Positions 17,806 through 27,119 of a DNA stretch of 64,000 bases are shown in pieces. The stretch lies in contig NZ_QFFM01000004.1 in the NCBI RefSeq assembly GCF_003129905.1, forward strand, positions 83,542 to 147,541, read 5' to 3'. Numbering within the stretch: position 1 is the stretch's first letter; each line of letters begins with the position of its first letter. This DNA is from Bifidobacterium callitrichidarum (GTDB taxonomy: Bacteria > Actinomycetota > Actinomycetes > Actinomycetales > Bifidobacteriaceae). A model generated the notes under the pieces. The model ran no database searches. It was not told the DNA's origin and saw only the letters and a list, made by a program, of their open reading frames with translations. The translations under genes and the position numbers were made by a program.

Positions 17806-18903
17806 TCATCTCCGTTGTGTCGCGGCTAATTGCTCGACAGTCATGGCAACAACCCGAAAATCGAACTCCATTCCGCGTATTGCCAGTTGCCGAGCTACGG
17901 AGAACGCCAATTCAGAACGCGCGGAATCATCGACAAGATTCGCAGCAGTCACCGAAAAAATCATCCAGCCACGGACCCGCAGACGGTCACGCTTCCCCTG
18001 ATCACGCCTCCATTGAGCCTTGTCGGTGCGATGCTGATCGCCATCGTATTCAACACCGACACGATACTCGGGCCACGCCATATCCAAAGTCATCGATACC
18101 CCGGATTTGAAACTCATGCCAGGTATCGTATAGTTCACGACCGGGCAGGGGATGCCATGACGCTGTAACGCCAACCGGCATTCAGTCTCTTTCGGTGAAT
18201 CAACGTTTGGCATTACCAATGCCGCAGCACGCACACATGCGGTCTTGCCGTTGAATGAGGCCAGGCCATCCACGAATACGGCAAAATCACGGTGGATGTC
18301 GGAAGCGTCACGCCCTTTGGCCAGCGAGGGCTGTTGAGCCGTGGCGGTGATGATCGAATCACCGAGAGCGATCAAGGACAGCAACGGCACATGCACCGCA
18401 AGCTGGGCCCACGCATGGAACAGGTCGATGGCGAATACATGCTGATTCATGCGCACCCGGCCCGCAACCGATACGGCCTTCCAGGTATGCGCGCGAAGTG
18501 GCGAATTCCGCACTCTGATGCGCTTCGCCTTCGTGCTGGATACCGTATGCAGAACCTCGGCATCAAGGTCGCAATCAGCAGGCAATGGCACGGATTGCAG
18601 TGTCAATGCAGTAATCATGCCGAACAACAGTTGTCGTCCCAAACGCTTGGCTTCCTCGGTGCAACGCTTGAGCGTATCGCGCTTGCGCTGGGCAAGATCG
18701 TCCCGCATGGACACCGAAGTCAACACCGATTCCGTACCATTCGCACGGCCGTTCGAGACAGTCTCGTTCCCCGGACCGCCGAAGACCTCGAAACCGTCAG
18801 GCGCCGATTCCACGTCCGGCCATCCCAAATACGCGGAATCGGCTGAATTCCGCGGTGTTGAGGCGATTCCATCGCTTGCATCCCCATTGATGATTTTGCT
18901 CAT
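17806..18903 (-). CDS. Protein with DUF559-like endonuclease fold at the C-terminus
   Basis: 365 residues, role unknown. The N-terminal two thirds resemble the actinobacterial AbiEi/DUF559-type architecture only loosely. Residues about 245-345 look like a very-short-patch-repair/DUF559 nuclease fold: SPKETECRLALQRHGIPCP, then LDMAWPEYRVGVEYDGDQHR, then RRDQGKRDRLRVRGWMIFSV. The Asp in LDMAWP and the ExD pair in VGVEYDGDQH are candidate catalytic residues of a PD-(D/E)XK site. The start at 18903 has no strong RBS; GAGGCC lies just upstream. Such solitary proteins are frequent in actinobacteria next to mobile DNA; the target is unknown. Confidence 0.75.
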   Translation of the reverse strand: MSKIINGDASDGIASTPRNSADSAYLGWPDVESAPDGFEVFGGPGNETVSNGRANGTESVLTSVSMRDDLAQRKRDTLKRCTEEAKRLGRQLLFGMITALTLQSVPLPADCDLDAEVLHTVSSTKAKRIRVRNSPLRAHTWKAVSVAGRVRMNQHVFAIDLFHAWAQLAVHVPLLSLIALGDSIITATAQQPSLAKGRDASDIHRDFAVFVDGLASFNGKTACVRAAALVMPNVDSPKETECRLALQRHGIPCPVVNYTIPGMSFKSGVSMTLDMAWPEYRVGVEYDGDQHRTDKAQWRRDQGKRDRLRVRGWMIFSVTAANLVDDSARSELAFSVARQLAIRGMEFDFRVVAMTVEQLAATQRR

Positions 18904-19053
18904 GGCCTCACCCTAACGGTCTGAACGATACGCACAAAAGCAGGGGTGTCCATGTGGATACAGCTTGCCCCGCATAAGCAGCTGTGGATAACTCGGGGAG
19001 AGGGTGTCCCGGTAACGTCAAGGTTGCGTACGCCGTGCGTTAGGGTGGAGCGC

Positions 19054-19206
19054 ATGACGATTGTTGTATCGACGGACGGATCGGCACTGGGCAATCCGAA
19101 TGCTGAGCCGTCAAGCGGAAAGTCCGGTGGATTTTCCGTAGGCGAAGTGAGCGGGCCCGCCCGCGAAGGGGCCGTTCGGATTGACCGGAAAGCGAGCATG
19201 GCATGA
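19054..19206 (+). pseudogene. Truncated duplicate of the RNase HI 5' end
   Basis: Fifty-codon frame starting MTIVVSTDGSALGNPN, nearly identical to the first 16 residues of the RNase HI gene that begins at 19203, then losing similarity. The two starts are 149 bases apart and the small frame ends on the ATGA shared with the real start. TAGGGT lies seven bases before this ATG, so the promoter seems to belong to the first copy. It may be a remnant, or may act as a coupled leader peptide. Confidence 0.7.
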
Positions 19207-20354
19207 CCATTACAGTATCCACGGACGGCAGCGCACTGGGCAATCCGAACGGCCCTATGGGCTGGGCATGGGCCGATCATGAGAAGAACGCCGGCGGAAA
19301 ACCCGGTCATGAGCACGATGACCACGGCTATGACTCGGGCGGTGCCACGAACGGCACGAACCAGATCGGCGAGCTGTGCGCGGTGCTGGAGGCGTTGCGC
19401 GCACATCCCGGCAGCGAGCCGCTGCTTATCGAATCCGACTCGCAGTACGCTATCAACTGTTCGACCACATGGGTCAAGGGCTGGAAGCGCAACGGGTGGA
19501 AGAACTCGCAGAAGAAGTCGGTGAAGAACGTCGAGCTCATCAAGGCCATCGACGCGGAGATCTCCCGCAGGCCCGGCCCGGTGAGCTTCAAGTGGGTCAA
19601 GGGGCACGCGGGCAACGCGGGCAACGAGCTGGTGGATGAGCTGGCACGCACGTATGCGGGTGACTGTCGGTCGGGTGCACGTGACGGATACCTGCCCCTC
19701 GAGGGTTGGCAGTCGTTGCTGCATTCCGAGTATTCGCGTGGCACCGATGTTCCGCCGGACGTGCAATTGGTGCTGGACGGCCAAGCGGACGCATCGAGCC
19801 TGCGCAAGCCCGTCGAATCGGGTACGACACAGACCGGTAAGGTCGGCGAGTCCGGCAAGAGTGGCGGCTCCCCCGCCAAATCACGCGGTGGGCAGTCGCT
19901 GGCCGATCTGCTGGCCGAACCGGAAGGCGTGCCGGATCTTGATTTCGGCGACCGGCAGACCGGTGACGCCACGGACCCGACGGATGCGATGCGACAGGCC
20001 GGCACCGGCACTGCGACAGGTACGACGTTCTCGGCGGCCGACCAGCAGACATCCTTGAGTCCCGCCACGACTCCCAAAGTTACCAGCGTGAACGATAATG
20101 CGGCGACTCCGGCAGGACGGCAGTCTCACAGCTCCGCTCCCACCGCAACCGCACCCGTAACGACAGCCACGACGACATCCGCGAAACCGAGCGGGCTGAC
20201 GGTTTCGGGAACGCTGGTCTTCTCCCCTGCGCCCAAGACCAGCCCGTACTTCAATGGCCAGCCGATGCCGATCTCCGGCATCATCGCCATCGAGGGGTAC
20301 GTGGACGGTGACGGCAATCTGACCATCACGAACGCACCGTTCATGCGTCAGTGA
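19203..20354 (+). CDS. rnhA: Ribonuclease HI with long C-terminal extension
   Basis: Cleaves RNA in RNA/DNA hybrids. Residues 1-150 are the RNase H domain with all four acidic residues visible: D8 (STDGSALGNP), E57 (IGELCAV), D79 (ESDSQYAI) and D145 (NELVDELA); the loop His is in KGHAGNAGN (H135). At 383 residues it is more than twice the usual length. The remaining 230 residues contain a Ser/Thr/Pro/Ala-rich linker and an ordered-looking tail from about 335 (LTVSGTLVFSPAP to the end), whose role is unknown. Translation may be coupled to the small upstream frame through ATGA. Confidence 0.92.
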   Translation: MTITVSTDGSALGNPNGPMGWAWADHEKNAGGKPGHEHDDHGYDSGGATNGTNQIGELCAVLEALRAHPGSEPLLIESDSQYAINCSTTWVKGWKRNGWKNSQKKSVKNVELIKAIDAEISRRPGPVSFKWVKGHAGNAGNELVDELARTYAGDCRSGARDGYLPLEGWQSLLHSEYSRGTDVPPDVQLVLDGQADASSLRKPVESGTTQTGKVGESGKSGGSPAKSRGGQSLADLLAEPEGVPDLDFGDRQTGDATDPTDAMRQAGTGTATGTTFSAADQQTSLSPATTPKVTSVNDNAATPAGRQSHSSAPTATAPVTTATTTSAKPSGLTVSGTLVFSPAPKTSPYFNGQPMPISGIIAIEGYVDGDGNLTITNAPFMRQ

Positions 20355-20531
20355 CGGCCGGTCAATCGGCCACCTAATCGGTCGCCCGACCGGTCGCCAA
20401 GTAACCAACATCACAAACGCCGACCAAAAGCGGACACGACGGCACAACTTCGTTCACGCGCGTTAGGATAGGAATCGGACTTCACTGCGTTAATGCATTC
20501 GTGAAGCGTTGCAGGCAAAGGAGAAAACGCA

Positions 20532-21230
20532 ATGGATAAGGCACAGCAGGATGCCCTCAAGAAGGCGGCCGGCATCGAAGCCGCCAAGCTCATCGAGAAC
20601 GGCATGATCGCCGGTCTCGGCACCGGTTCCACCGTCAAGTTCCTGGTGGACGAGCTGGGCCGCCGCGTGCAGGAGGAGGGTCTTGAGTTCACGGGCGTGA
20701 CCACCTCCCGTCGTACGCAGGAGCAGGCCGAAAGCTACGGCATCAAGATCGTGGACATCGACGACGTGGACCACATCGACGTGACCATCGACGGCGCCGA
20801 CGAGGTGGACAAGAACTTCAACGGCATCAAGGGTGGCGGCGCCGCCCTGCTGTGGGAGAAGATCGTGGCCACCAACTCCAACAAGATCGTGTGGATCGTG
20901 GATGAGTCCAAGGTCGTGGACACCATCGGCAAGTTCCCGCTGCCGGTCGAGGTCATTCCGTTCGGCGCCGGCCACGTGGTCAAGGAGTTCGAGGCCAAGG
21001 GCTACAAGCCGGTGCTGCGTCTGGACGCCGAGGGCAAGGAAGTCCGTACCGACGAGAACAACTTCGTGGTGGATCTGCACCTGGGCCGCATCGACCACCC
21101 GCAGGAGCTGGCCGAGGACCTTATCAACACGGTCGGCGTGGTGGAGCACGGCCTGTTCCTCAACATGGTGGACAAGGTCATCGTGGGCGATCCGAACGGC
21201 CCGCGCGTCATGACCAACTCCAACAAGTGA
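20532..21230 (+). CDS. rpiA: Ribose-5-phosphate isomerase A
   Basis: Interconverts ribose-5-phosphate and ribulose-5-phosphate, needed for the bifid shunt and nucleotide synthesis. 232 residues, normal. Motifs: GLGTGST at 28-34, TIDGADEVD at 85-93 containing the catalytic Asp pair, and KGGGAA at 100-105. The RBS AAAGGAG precedes the ATG. A TAGGAT box at about 20465 suggests its own promoter. Followed by a strong terminator. Confidence 0.97.
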   Translation: MDKAQQDALKKAAGIEAAKLIENGMIAGLGTGSTVKFLVDELGRRVQEEGLEFTGVTTSRRTQEQAESYGIKIVDIDDVDHIDVTIDGADEVDKNFNGIKGGGAALLWEKIVATNSNKIVWIVDESKVVDTIGKFPLPVEVIPFGAGHVVKEFEAKGYKPVLRLDAEGKEVRTDENNFVVDLHLGRIDHPQELAEDLINTVGVVEHGLFLNMVDKVIVGDPNGPRVMTNSNK

Positions 21231-21270
21231 GTCGGTTGACGATTCGGCCTGATTCCGTCTGACGAAACAG

Positions 21271-21319
21271 AAGCCGTCTTCCGCGTGATTTGCTGCGCGG
21301 AAGACGGCTTTTGTTTTTT
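21271..21319 (+). terminator. rpiA terminator
   Basis: Fifteen-bp perfect stem AAGCCGTCTTCCGCG with complement at 21296-21310, then TTGTTTTTT. Confidence 0.92.
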
Positions 21320-21332
21320 GGGTGACAACAAC

Positions 21333-21370
21333 AAAAAGGAAACCCCGCGGCCGAACGGCTCACGGGGTTT
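21333..21370 (-). terminator. Terminator of the bS22 gene
   Basis: Minus-strand hairpin AAACCCCG / CGGGGTTT (21340-21347 with 21363-21370), followed on the minus strand by CCTTTTTGT. Confidence 0.8.
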
Positions 21371-21394
21371 TCAATGCCTTGATTGCAGGTAAGA

Positions 21395-21484
21395 CTACTT
21401 ACGCTGGTGGCGGGTCTTACGCAGCAGTTTGCGGTGCTTCTTCTTGCTCATCCGCTTGCGGCGCTTCTTGATGACAGAACCCAT
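21395..21484 (-). CDS. Small ribosomal subunit protein bS22
   Basis: Twenty-nine-residue, extremely basic protein: MGSVIKKRRKRMSKKKHR and then KLLRKTRHQRK. This matches the actinobacterial bS22 (COX24/AURKAIP1-type) protein that sits in the 30S subunit decoding region. The RBS GGAGG is seven bases before the ATG. It has its own terminator and no partner genes. Confidence 0.92.
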   Translation of the reverse strand: MGSVIKKRRKRMSKKKHRKLLRKTRHQRK

Positions 21485-21706
21485 CTGAAGCCTCCATTTC
21501 GATTAATCGTAAAAGTTGCAACTCGCACAATACTACACATCCAGCCAGACAGCGGACAATCGCATGTTGGCTGTGTCGCCGGAGACGCCTCGGCAAGGCC
21601 ACCAAAACCTTACGGAATCAATGGTTTTGCAATGGCGAACGCATCCGGCGAATTCCGTTTAGCGGATTGCGGGTCGTTTGAGTCGCAAGGGCAGGTCATG
21701 CGGAAA

Positions 21707-22342
21707 TCACATCGGGAACTTCTGGTAGAAGCGCTCGACGGCCTCCTTGGTGCCCGTCGCCTGGAAAACGACCGTATCGTTCTGCCAGATGGCCACGGAC
21801 TTCTTGGCGTCCGAAGCGTCCGCTTTGACCACATAGGCTCCGGTCACGTTGCCGGAAACCTTCACGTTGCCGGAGGCCTGCTCGTCACCGGTCTGGGCGG
21901 CCACCAGCGCATCGTACTGCGTCTTGGCGCTGTCCGAGGTGGACCATTGGGCGGCCACCAGCGTGACGTTCTTGGCCTTCTCGCCAGTGGAGTAGGTCAG
22001 CGTGTACTCTTCGAGCGGCGAAGCGGCGCTCCACGTGGTGGAGGCATCCGCCTTGGTGCGCGCGTAGTTGAGCACGCTGTCCGGCATGGCCTTGAGCAGC
22101 TCGGTGGCGTCGTCCGGAAGGGCCGTCGCCTCGATGGTGGGCGTGGTCGGCTCGGTTTCCGCGGACTGCTGCTGGCTGCTGCTTCCGCCCTGGGCGGTGG
22201 TGCCGGCATCCTTCTTGATGGCCCAACCCGGCCAGACGAAGGCCGACAGCACTGCCAAGATGATGACGACGGCAGCGGCGATCACCACTGCGATGAGCTT
22301 GCCATGGGACTGCGTGGTCGAAGAGTTCTCGGTGTTAGTCAT
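21707..22342 (-). CDS. Single-pass membrane protein, unknown function
   Basis: 211 residues. One TM segment at about residues 15-40 (LIAVVIAAAVVIILAVLSAF) follows a short cytoplasmic tail. Then comes a Gly/Ser/Gln/Glu/Thr-rich linker (residues 45-75) and a soluble extracytoplasmic domain of about 135 residues with no recognised catalytic motif. The topology (short N-in tail, outer domain) is that of many actinobacterial envelope proteins. Divergent from radA. Confidence 0.75.
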   Translation of the reverse strand: MTNTENSSTTQSHGKLIAVVIAAAVVIILAVLSAFVWPGWAIKKDAGTTAQGGSSSQQQSAETEPTTPTIEATALPDDATELLKAMPDSVLNYARTKADASTTWSAASPLEEYTLTYSTGEKAKNVTLVAAQWSTSDSAKTQYDALVAAQTGDEQASGNVKVSGNVTGAYVVKADASDAKKSVAIWQNDTVVFQATGTKEAVERFYQKFPM

Positions 22343-22455
22343 GCCCCTGATTCTCTCACAGCGGCGTGACGCTGGCCGGCCGTGTGATCGCGGGTTTCCG
22401 CGCCGCAGGTGAATGTATGGTGAATCGATGGTTTTCGGCTTGATTCCGTCGGGTT

Positions 22456-22471
22456 CGGTAAAATTTTACCG
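22456..22471. promoter_or_regulatory. 16-bp perfect palindrome in the radA promoter
   Basis: CGGTAAAATTTTACCG lies 17-32 bases before the TAGGGT -10 box of radA, over the expected -35 position, so it could be an operator. The binding protein is unknown. Confidence 0.65.
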
Positions 22472-22500
22472 TCTCGCAAAACCCGGGTTAGGGTGGAGTC

Positions 22501-23985
22501 ATGGCGAAAACGACTGTGCAGTATGTGTGTTCCGAATGCGGCTGGAACGGGACGAAATGGTATGGCCGGTGCCCCGAGTGCGGACAATGGGGCACCGTGG
22601 AGGAGTTCCATGAGTCTCGTCCGGCCGCAGGTTCGCGCACCGCGGCACCGGGGCGCACGTCGCGTACACAGTCGGCCGTGGTACCGGCGGATGCCCGTGC
22701 CGCGGCTCGCCCCATCACCGAGATCGGCACGGAAAGCGTGGAGCGGCTGGAAACCGGGTTCTCTGAGTTCGATCGTGTGCTGGGCGGCGGTGTAGTGCCC
22801 GGCTCGGTTACATTGATTGCCGGCGAACCGGGCATCGGCAAGTCGACGCTGCTGTTGCAGACCGCAGGTAATATCGCGCGGGCCGTACACCAAGCCGATT
22901 CGCAACGCCCGTCACATTCCTCCAGCTCGGATACCGTGCTGTACATTTCCGGCGAGGAATCACAGTCCCAGGTGAGATTGCGGGCCTCGCGCATCGATGC
23001 GGTGGAACCGAACCTATTGCTGGCATCCACTACCGACCTGTCCACGGTGCTGGGACTCATCGAACAGCACAAGCCGGCGTTGGCGATCGTGGATTCCGCA
23101 CAGACCATCGTCTCGCAGGAGGTCGATGGCATTTCGGGTGGCTCCACGCAGGTGCGCGAAGTGGCGAGCGCCCTGATCGATACCGCCAAGACGTTGGATA
23201 TTCCGGTGTTCCTGGTGGGGCACGTGACCAAGGACGGCTCGATCGCCGGCCCACGTACCCTGGAGCATCTGGTGGATGTGGTCTGCCAATTCGAGGGAGA
23301 CAGCGAGACGGCGTTGCGCATGCTGCGCGCGGTGAAGAATCGTTTCGGCCCCACGGATGAGGTAGGTTGCTTCGATATGAGTGGCGAGGGCATCGAGGAG
23401 GTCACCGATCCGGCCGGACTGTTTCTGTCCGGTTCGGGGCCGAATGCGGCAGACGATGCGCCAATCGAGGGTACGTGCGTCACGTTCACGCTGGATGGGC
23501 ATCGCAGCCTGCCCATCGAGGTGCAGGCATTGGTCACCACGTCGGTGCTGCCTACCCCGCGGCGTGCGGTCAATGGCGTGGATCCGAGCCGCATCGCCAT
23601 GCTGACCGCGGTGCTGTACCGCCATAGCAAACTGAATCTGCTGGCGAACGACCTATACGTTTCCACCATCGCCGGAGGTCGGGCCAAGGAGCCCGCTTCG
23701 GATCTGGCGATTGCGAGCGCGCTGGCGAGCGCGGCCACGTCAAGGCCGATAGCCCGCGCCACGTGCGCCATCGGCGAGATCTCCCTGACCGGGCAGATAC
23801 GTCCTGCGCCCCGCATGGAATACCGCCTGCGTGAGGCCGCACGCCTCGGGTTCACCACGGCCGTCATCGCGCCATTGCGCAAGCCCCTGCACATCGACGG
23901 GTTGCGGCTCGTGGAGGCCGGCACGCTGCAGGACGCCTTGGCTTCATTGGGGTTGACATCCGGCACGAAGTCATCGAAACGGTAG
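22501..23985 (+). CDS. radA: DNA repair protein RadA
   Basis: RecA-like branch-migration ATPase acting in recombinational repair. 494 residues. An N-terminal zinc finger has Cys10, 13, 24 and 27 (CSECG and CPECG). Walker A is GEPGIGKST near 108-116. The RadA-specific VKNRFGPTDE motif is at about 278-287. The C-terminal Lon-like domain (residues about 330-490) is complete. TAGGGT sits six bases before the ATG, with no spaced Shine-Dalgarno, which suggests a leaderless transcript. Confidence 0.96.
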   Translation: MAKTTVQYVCSECGWNGTKWYGRCPECGQWGTVEEFHESRPAAGSRTAAPGRTSRTQSAVVPADARAAARPITEIGTESVERLETGFSEFDRVLGGGVVPGSVTLIAGEPGIGKSTLLLQTAGNIARAVHQADSQRPSHSSSSDTVLYISGEESQSQVRLRASRIDAVEPNLLLASTTDLSTVLGLIEQHKPALAIVDSAQTIVSQEVDGISGGSTQVREVASALIDTAKTLDIPVFLVGHVTKDGSIAGPRTLEHLVDVVCQFEGDSETALRMLRAVKNRFGPTDEVGCFDMSGEGIEEVTDPAGLFLSGSGPNAADDAPIEGTCVTFTLDGHRSLPIEVQALVTTSVLPTPRRAVNGVDPSRIAMLTAVLYRHSKLNLLANDLYVSTIAGGRAKEPASDLAIASALASAATSRPIARATCAIGEISLTGQIRPAPRMEYRLREAARLGFTTAVIAPLRKPLHIDGLRLVEAGTLQDALASLGLTSGTKSSKR

Positions 23986-24045
23986 ACATGCAGGAATGTA
24001 GGATAGCCAACATCGCAACCATCAGACAACGGGAACGGTGATGAT

Positions 24046-25626
24046 ATGACTGGAATGGATTTTGCCTCCTGGGCGATGACCTATTCACAGCGGACGAATC
24101 GGTCTGTGGCCGGCTCCCGCATGACGGTGCCGCAGACGGCGGACGTTGATGCCTTCGCCGAAGCGGCGGGCCAGTGGGGCGTAGTCGTCCGGCGAACGGA
24201 CCGGGGCGATGCGCCAGCGAATGGTTCGGCCGGCATGCCGGTGGACATCGGCGGCCCGGCACATGGAGACAGCCCTACCAGTGGAGACAACCCGGCAAGT
24301 GAGACAGTCATGGCGACCGATGCAGACGTCGCCGCTGATCTGTACGAAACCATCGAATATTCGGATTCCGTCCTGACGTTGCAGGATGCGCGTGAACTGG
24401 ACGGCAGAAACGCCATCGATTACGCCGAACGGCATATGACCGTGCTGCGCACACTGATGGACGAATTGCGTCGAGACACGGATTTCACGGATGTGCGTAT
24501 CGCCGTGTGTCTGGTGCTGGAGCCGAAAACAGCGGTGTTGCTGCGCCAGCTCAAGGCGGCTGGTGCCATGGTCGGCGTATTCGCCGACCCGTCGGAAACG
24601 GATCAGCGTGTGGCGGAGCAGCTTCGCCGCGAAGGCATTGTCGTCGAGGCCGACGCGGGATGGTCCCCGCAGCAGACGCAGGAGGGTGCGCTGCGACTGC
24701 TGGATGAGATCCGTCCGCAAATCATCATCGATGACGGCGCAAGTTTCGCCAGGCTTGCAGCGGCCCAACGCCCGGAGCTGCTGGACGGGTTGATTGGCGT
24801 GGCCGAGGAAACGACCAGCGGCGTGCGAGCCTTCCAGGCCATGCAGGAAGCGGGGGTGCTGCCGTTCCCCGTGGTCGCCGTCAATGACAGTGTGCTCAAA
24901 ACCGGCTTCGACAACATGCATGGAACGGGTGAAACCTGCGTGACCACCATGCAGGAACTGCTTGGAGCGCATTGTTTCCAGGATAAAACCGTGGCGGTGA
25001 TCGGATATGGGCCGGTCGGCAAGGGATTCGCGTTGCGCGTCCGAGCCTTGGGCGCGCAGGTGCTGGTCTGCGACACGGATCCCGTCGCGGCATTGAAGGC
25101 CGTGTTCGACGGTTTTGCCGCCTGCGACATCAATGATGCAGCGGCCAAGGCAGATATCGTCGTCTCCGCCACCGGCGTGCGGCACACCATCGCGGTGGAG
25201 CATATGCGGCTCATGCGCGAGGGTACGGTGCTTTCGGTGATCGGCGGCATCGCCAATGAAATCGCGCTTGACGACATTCCCGGTTTCCGGCATGACAATA
25301 CGCAATCCGTCAGTGTCATCAATGTTCCGGACGGTCCTACGCTTACCCTGCTCGCGCAGGGCGACGGCGTCAATTACACGGCCGGCGGCGGCAATCCCAT
25401 CGAAATCATGGATCTGAGCTTCGCCGTTCAGGCGAGCGCGGTCCGTCACCTGCTCGCCCATCACCGTGACGGTCATCCGCTCGATGCTGGGGTGCACCAC
25501 CTCGACGCCGAGTCCGACCGCCGCATCGCCACCGTCGCGTTGCGTACACGAGGACAATCGGCCAGCCATGCCGTGGCCGACAACGGGTACGCCTGGAATC
25601 TCACCCGTTTCGACGATATGGCCTGA
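24046..25626 (+). CDS. Adenosylhomocysteinase-family protein
   Basis: Probable S-adenosylhomocysteine hydrolase, NAD-dependent, releasing homocysteine and adenosine after methylation. 526 residues, longer than most bacterial members because of a divergent N-terminal third. Conserved sequence: GVAEETTSGV (substrate site), VNDSVLKTGFDN (NAD/catalytic Lys region), a Rossmann motif VIGYGPVGKGFALRVRALGA, and SATGVRHTI. The tail is atypical, lacking the usual KPDHYRY end. Start site is uncertain because no clear RBS precedes 24046. Followed by an amidohydrolase and a cupin in the same direction, which suggests a unit recycling SAH or similar nucleosides; that is inference. Confidence 0.82.
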   Translation: MTGMDFASWAMTYSQRTNRSVAGSRMTVPQTADVDAFAEAAGQWGVVVRRTDRGDAPANGSAGMPVDIGGPAHGDSPTSGDNPASETVMATDADVAADLYETIEYSDSVLTLQDARELDGRNAIDYAERHMTVLRTLMDELRRDTDFTDVRIAVCLVLEPKTAVLLRQLKAAGAMVGVFADPSETDQRVAEQLRREGIVVEADAGWSPQQTQEGALRLLDEIRPQIIIDDGASFARLAAAQRPELLDGLIGVAEETTSGVRAFQAMQEAGVLPFPVVAVNDSVLKTGFDNMHGTGETCVTTMQELLGAHCFQDKTVAVIGYGPVGKGFALRVRALGAQVLVCDTDPVAALKAVFDGFAACDINDAAAKADIVVSATGVRHTIAVEHMRLMREGTVLSVIGGIANEIALDDIPGFRHDNTQSVSVINVPDGPTLTLLAQGDGVNYTAGGGNPIEIMDLSFAVQASAVRHLLAHHRDGHPLDAGVHHLDAESDRRIATVALRTRGQSASHAVADNGYAWNLTRFDDMA

Positions 25627-25714
25627 ACGCCCAACGCAACGGCCAGCCACGACATGCCCACACCCCATCGCGATGAAATGATTGCCGCGGAGCCGGTATA
25701 AAGGAGGGATGACC

Positions 25715-27103
25715 ATGACCGATGATTCGTTCGACCCGTTGTATGCGGCAGCGCACCCGGCTCCGCTTGACTCGGTGACGCTGTATAGCGCGCCGCTCAT
25801 CATTCCCGTCACCGGACCGGTGATCATGGACGGTGCCATCGCGGTGGCCGGCAGCCGTGTGGTGCATGTAGGCACCCGGCGTTGGGTGCTTGACACGCTC
25901 AAACAGGATCTGGCTCCGCAGGGGCGCATCGAGGAGCACCATTGGCATGGCGTGATCACCCCGGGCCTCATCAACGCGCATACGCATCTGCAGTACACGA
26001 ATATGGCCGAAGTAGGCAAGGGCTCCTATTCGAGCTTCCGTGATTGGGAGCTCGGGTTCAATCCGGTGTACGAGAACCTGTGCCAGGAAGGCGACTGGAA
26101 GCAATCCGCCGAACAAGGTGCCCGGATGATGGTCGAAGCAGGTGTCACGGCGGCCGCCGATATCGTCACCGACCCTGAAGCGGCCGGCGCGCTTGCCTCC
26201 CAAGGCATGCACGGTGTGGCCTACTGGGAGGTGATGGACTGGCACAACGACGATTGGCGCAAGGTGGGGGTGCGCGAACTCGTCCGGCATCTGGGCCGTA
26301 TGCGGCAGGAGGACCTGCCCAGCATCGGCATCAGCCCGCACGCACCCTACACGTTGGAAACCGCGCCGTTTGTGGATTTGCCGGATATCGCCCGCCAGCT
26401 CGACATGCGTCTGCATATCCATCTGGCGGAGACGCCGATGGAGGCCGGCGACCGCGAAACCACACTGTCCACGTATTCGGCGGCTTCCTGGCGCGACCAG
26501 GATTGGACCAGCTATCAGCAACTCAGGGAAGCCGGCCAGGGCGCGTCCGCCATCCAATTCCTCGACCAGCTCGGCTCGCTTGGCCCCGACGTGCATATCG
26601 CGCACGGCGTCTGGGCGGATACGGAAGACCGGCGTATCCTTCGCCAGCGCGGAGTCGGCGTCGCCTTGTGCCCCCGGTCGAACCGCATCACGGTGACCGG
26701 CCGGGATGCCCCGATCAGGGAATACCTCGAGGAAGGCAATCTGCTGGCCGTCGGCACCGATTCGCTGTCGAGCTCGCCCAGTCTGGACGTCCTCGACGAT
26801 GTGGCGATGCTGTACGACCTGGCGCGTGAACAGGGGTATATGAAGGACGATCTGACGCATCGTTTGATTCGCATGATGACGCTGGGCGGCGCCCAGGAAC
26901 TCGGCATGCACGTGGGCGCGGGCCGTATCGGGCAGATCAACGCCGGCGCAATGGCCGATCTCGCCTTCTTCGACGTACCCGTGTACGTGGCCACCCCGCG
27001 CGGCATCGAGGACACGTTGGAGGAGCTGGTTCGCAACGGTGCCGGCACGAACCGGGCAACGGTGATTTCGGGCCGTGTGGTCTACAACAACGGCGCATGG
27101 TGA
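25715..27103 (+). CDS. Amidohydrolase, SAH/MTA deaminase-like
   Basis: Metal-dependent deaminase of the amidohydrolase superfamily, 462 residues. The start at 25715 has AGGAGGG at proper spacing; an ATG six bases earlier lies on the RBS. Metal and catalytic residues: LINAHTHLQYT (HxH), GISPHAPYTLE, HIHLAETPMEA, AHGVW and VGTDSLSSSP (metal Asp). The C-terminal composite beta region is present. Family members deaminate S-adenosylhomocysteine, methylthioadenosine or related compounds. Placement 88 bases after an AhcY-like gene supports a nucleoside from the methyl cycle as substrate, but guanine- or chlorinated-compound hydrolase relatives cannot be excluded. Confidence 0.82.
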   Translation: MTDDSFDPLYAAAHPAPLDSVTLYSAPLIIPVTGPVIMDGAIAVAGSRVVHVGTRRWVLDTLKQDLAPQGRIEEHHWHGVITPGLINAHTHLQYTNMAEVGKGSYSSFRDWELGFNPVYENLCQEGDWKQSAEQGARMMVEAGVTAAADIVTDPEAAGALASQGMHGVAYWEVMDWHNDDWRKVGVRELVRHLGRMRQEDLPSIGISPHAPYTLETAPFVDLPDIARQLDMRLHIHLAETPMEAGDRETTLSTYSAASWRDQDWTSYQQLREAGQGASAIQFLDQLGSLGPDVHIAHGVWADTEDRRILRQRGVGVALCPRSNRITVTGRDAPIREYLEEGNLLAVGTDSLSSSPSLDVLDDVAMLYDLAREQGYMKDDLTHRLIRMMTLGGAQELGMHVGAGRIGQINAGAMADLAFFDVPVYVATPRGIEDTLEELVRNGAGTNRATVISGRVVYNNGAW

Positions 27104-27119
27104 GTGAAAGGAGCAATGC

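Noticed and set aside
23986..24045. SAM or SAH riboswitch before the AhcY-like gene
   Set aside because: Only 60 bases separate it from radA and no conserved riboswitch fold can be drawn.
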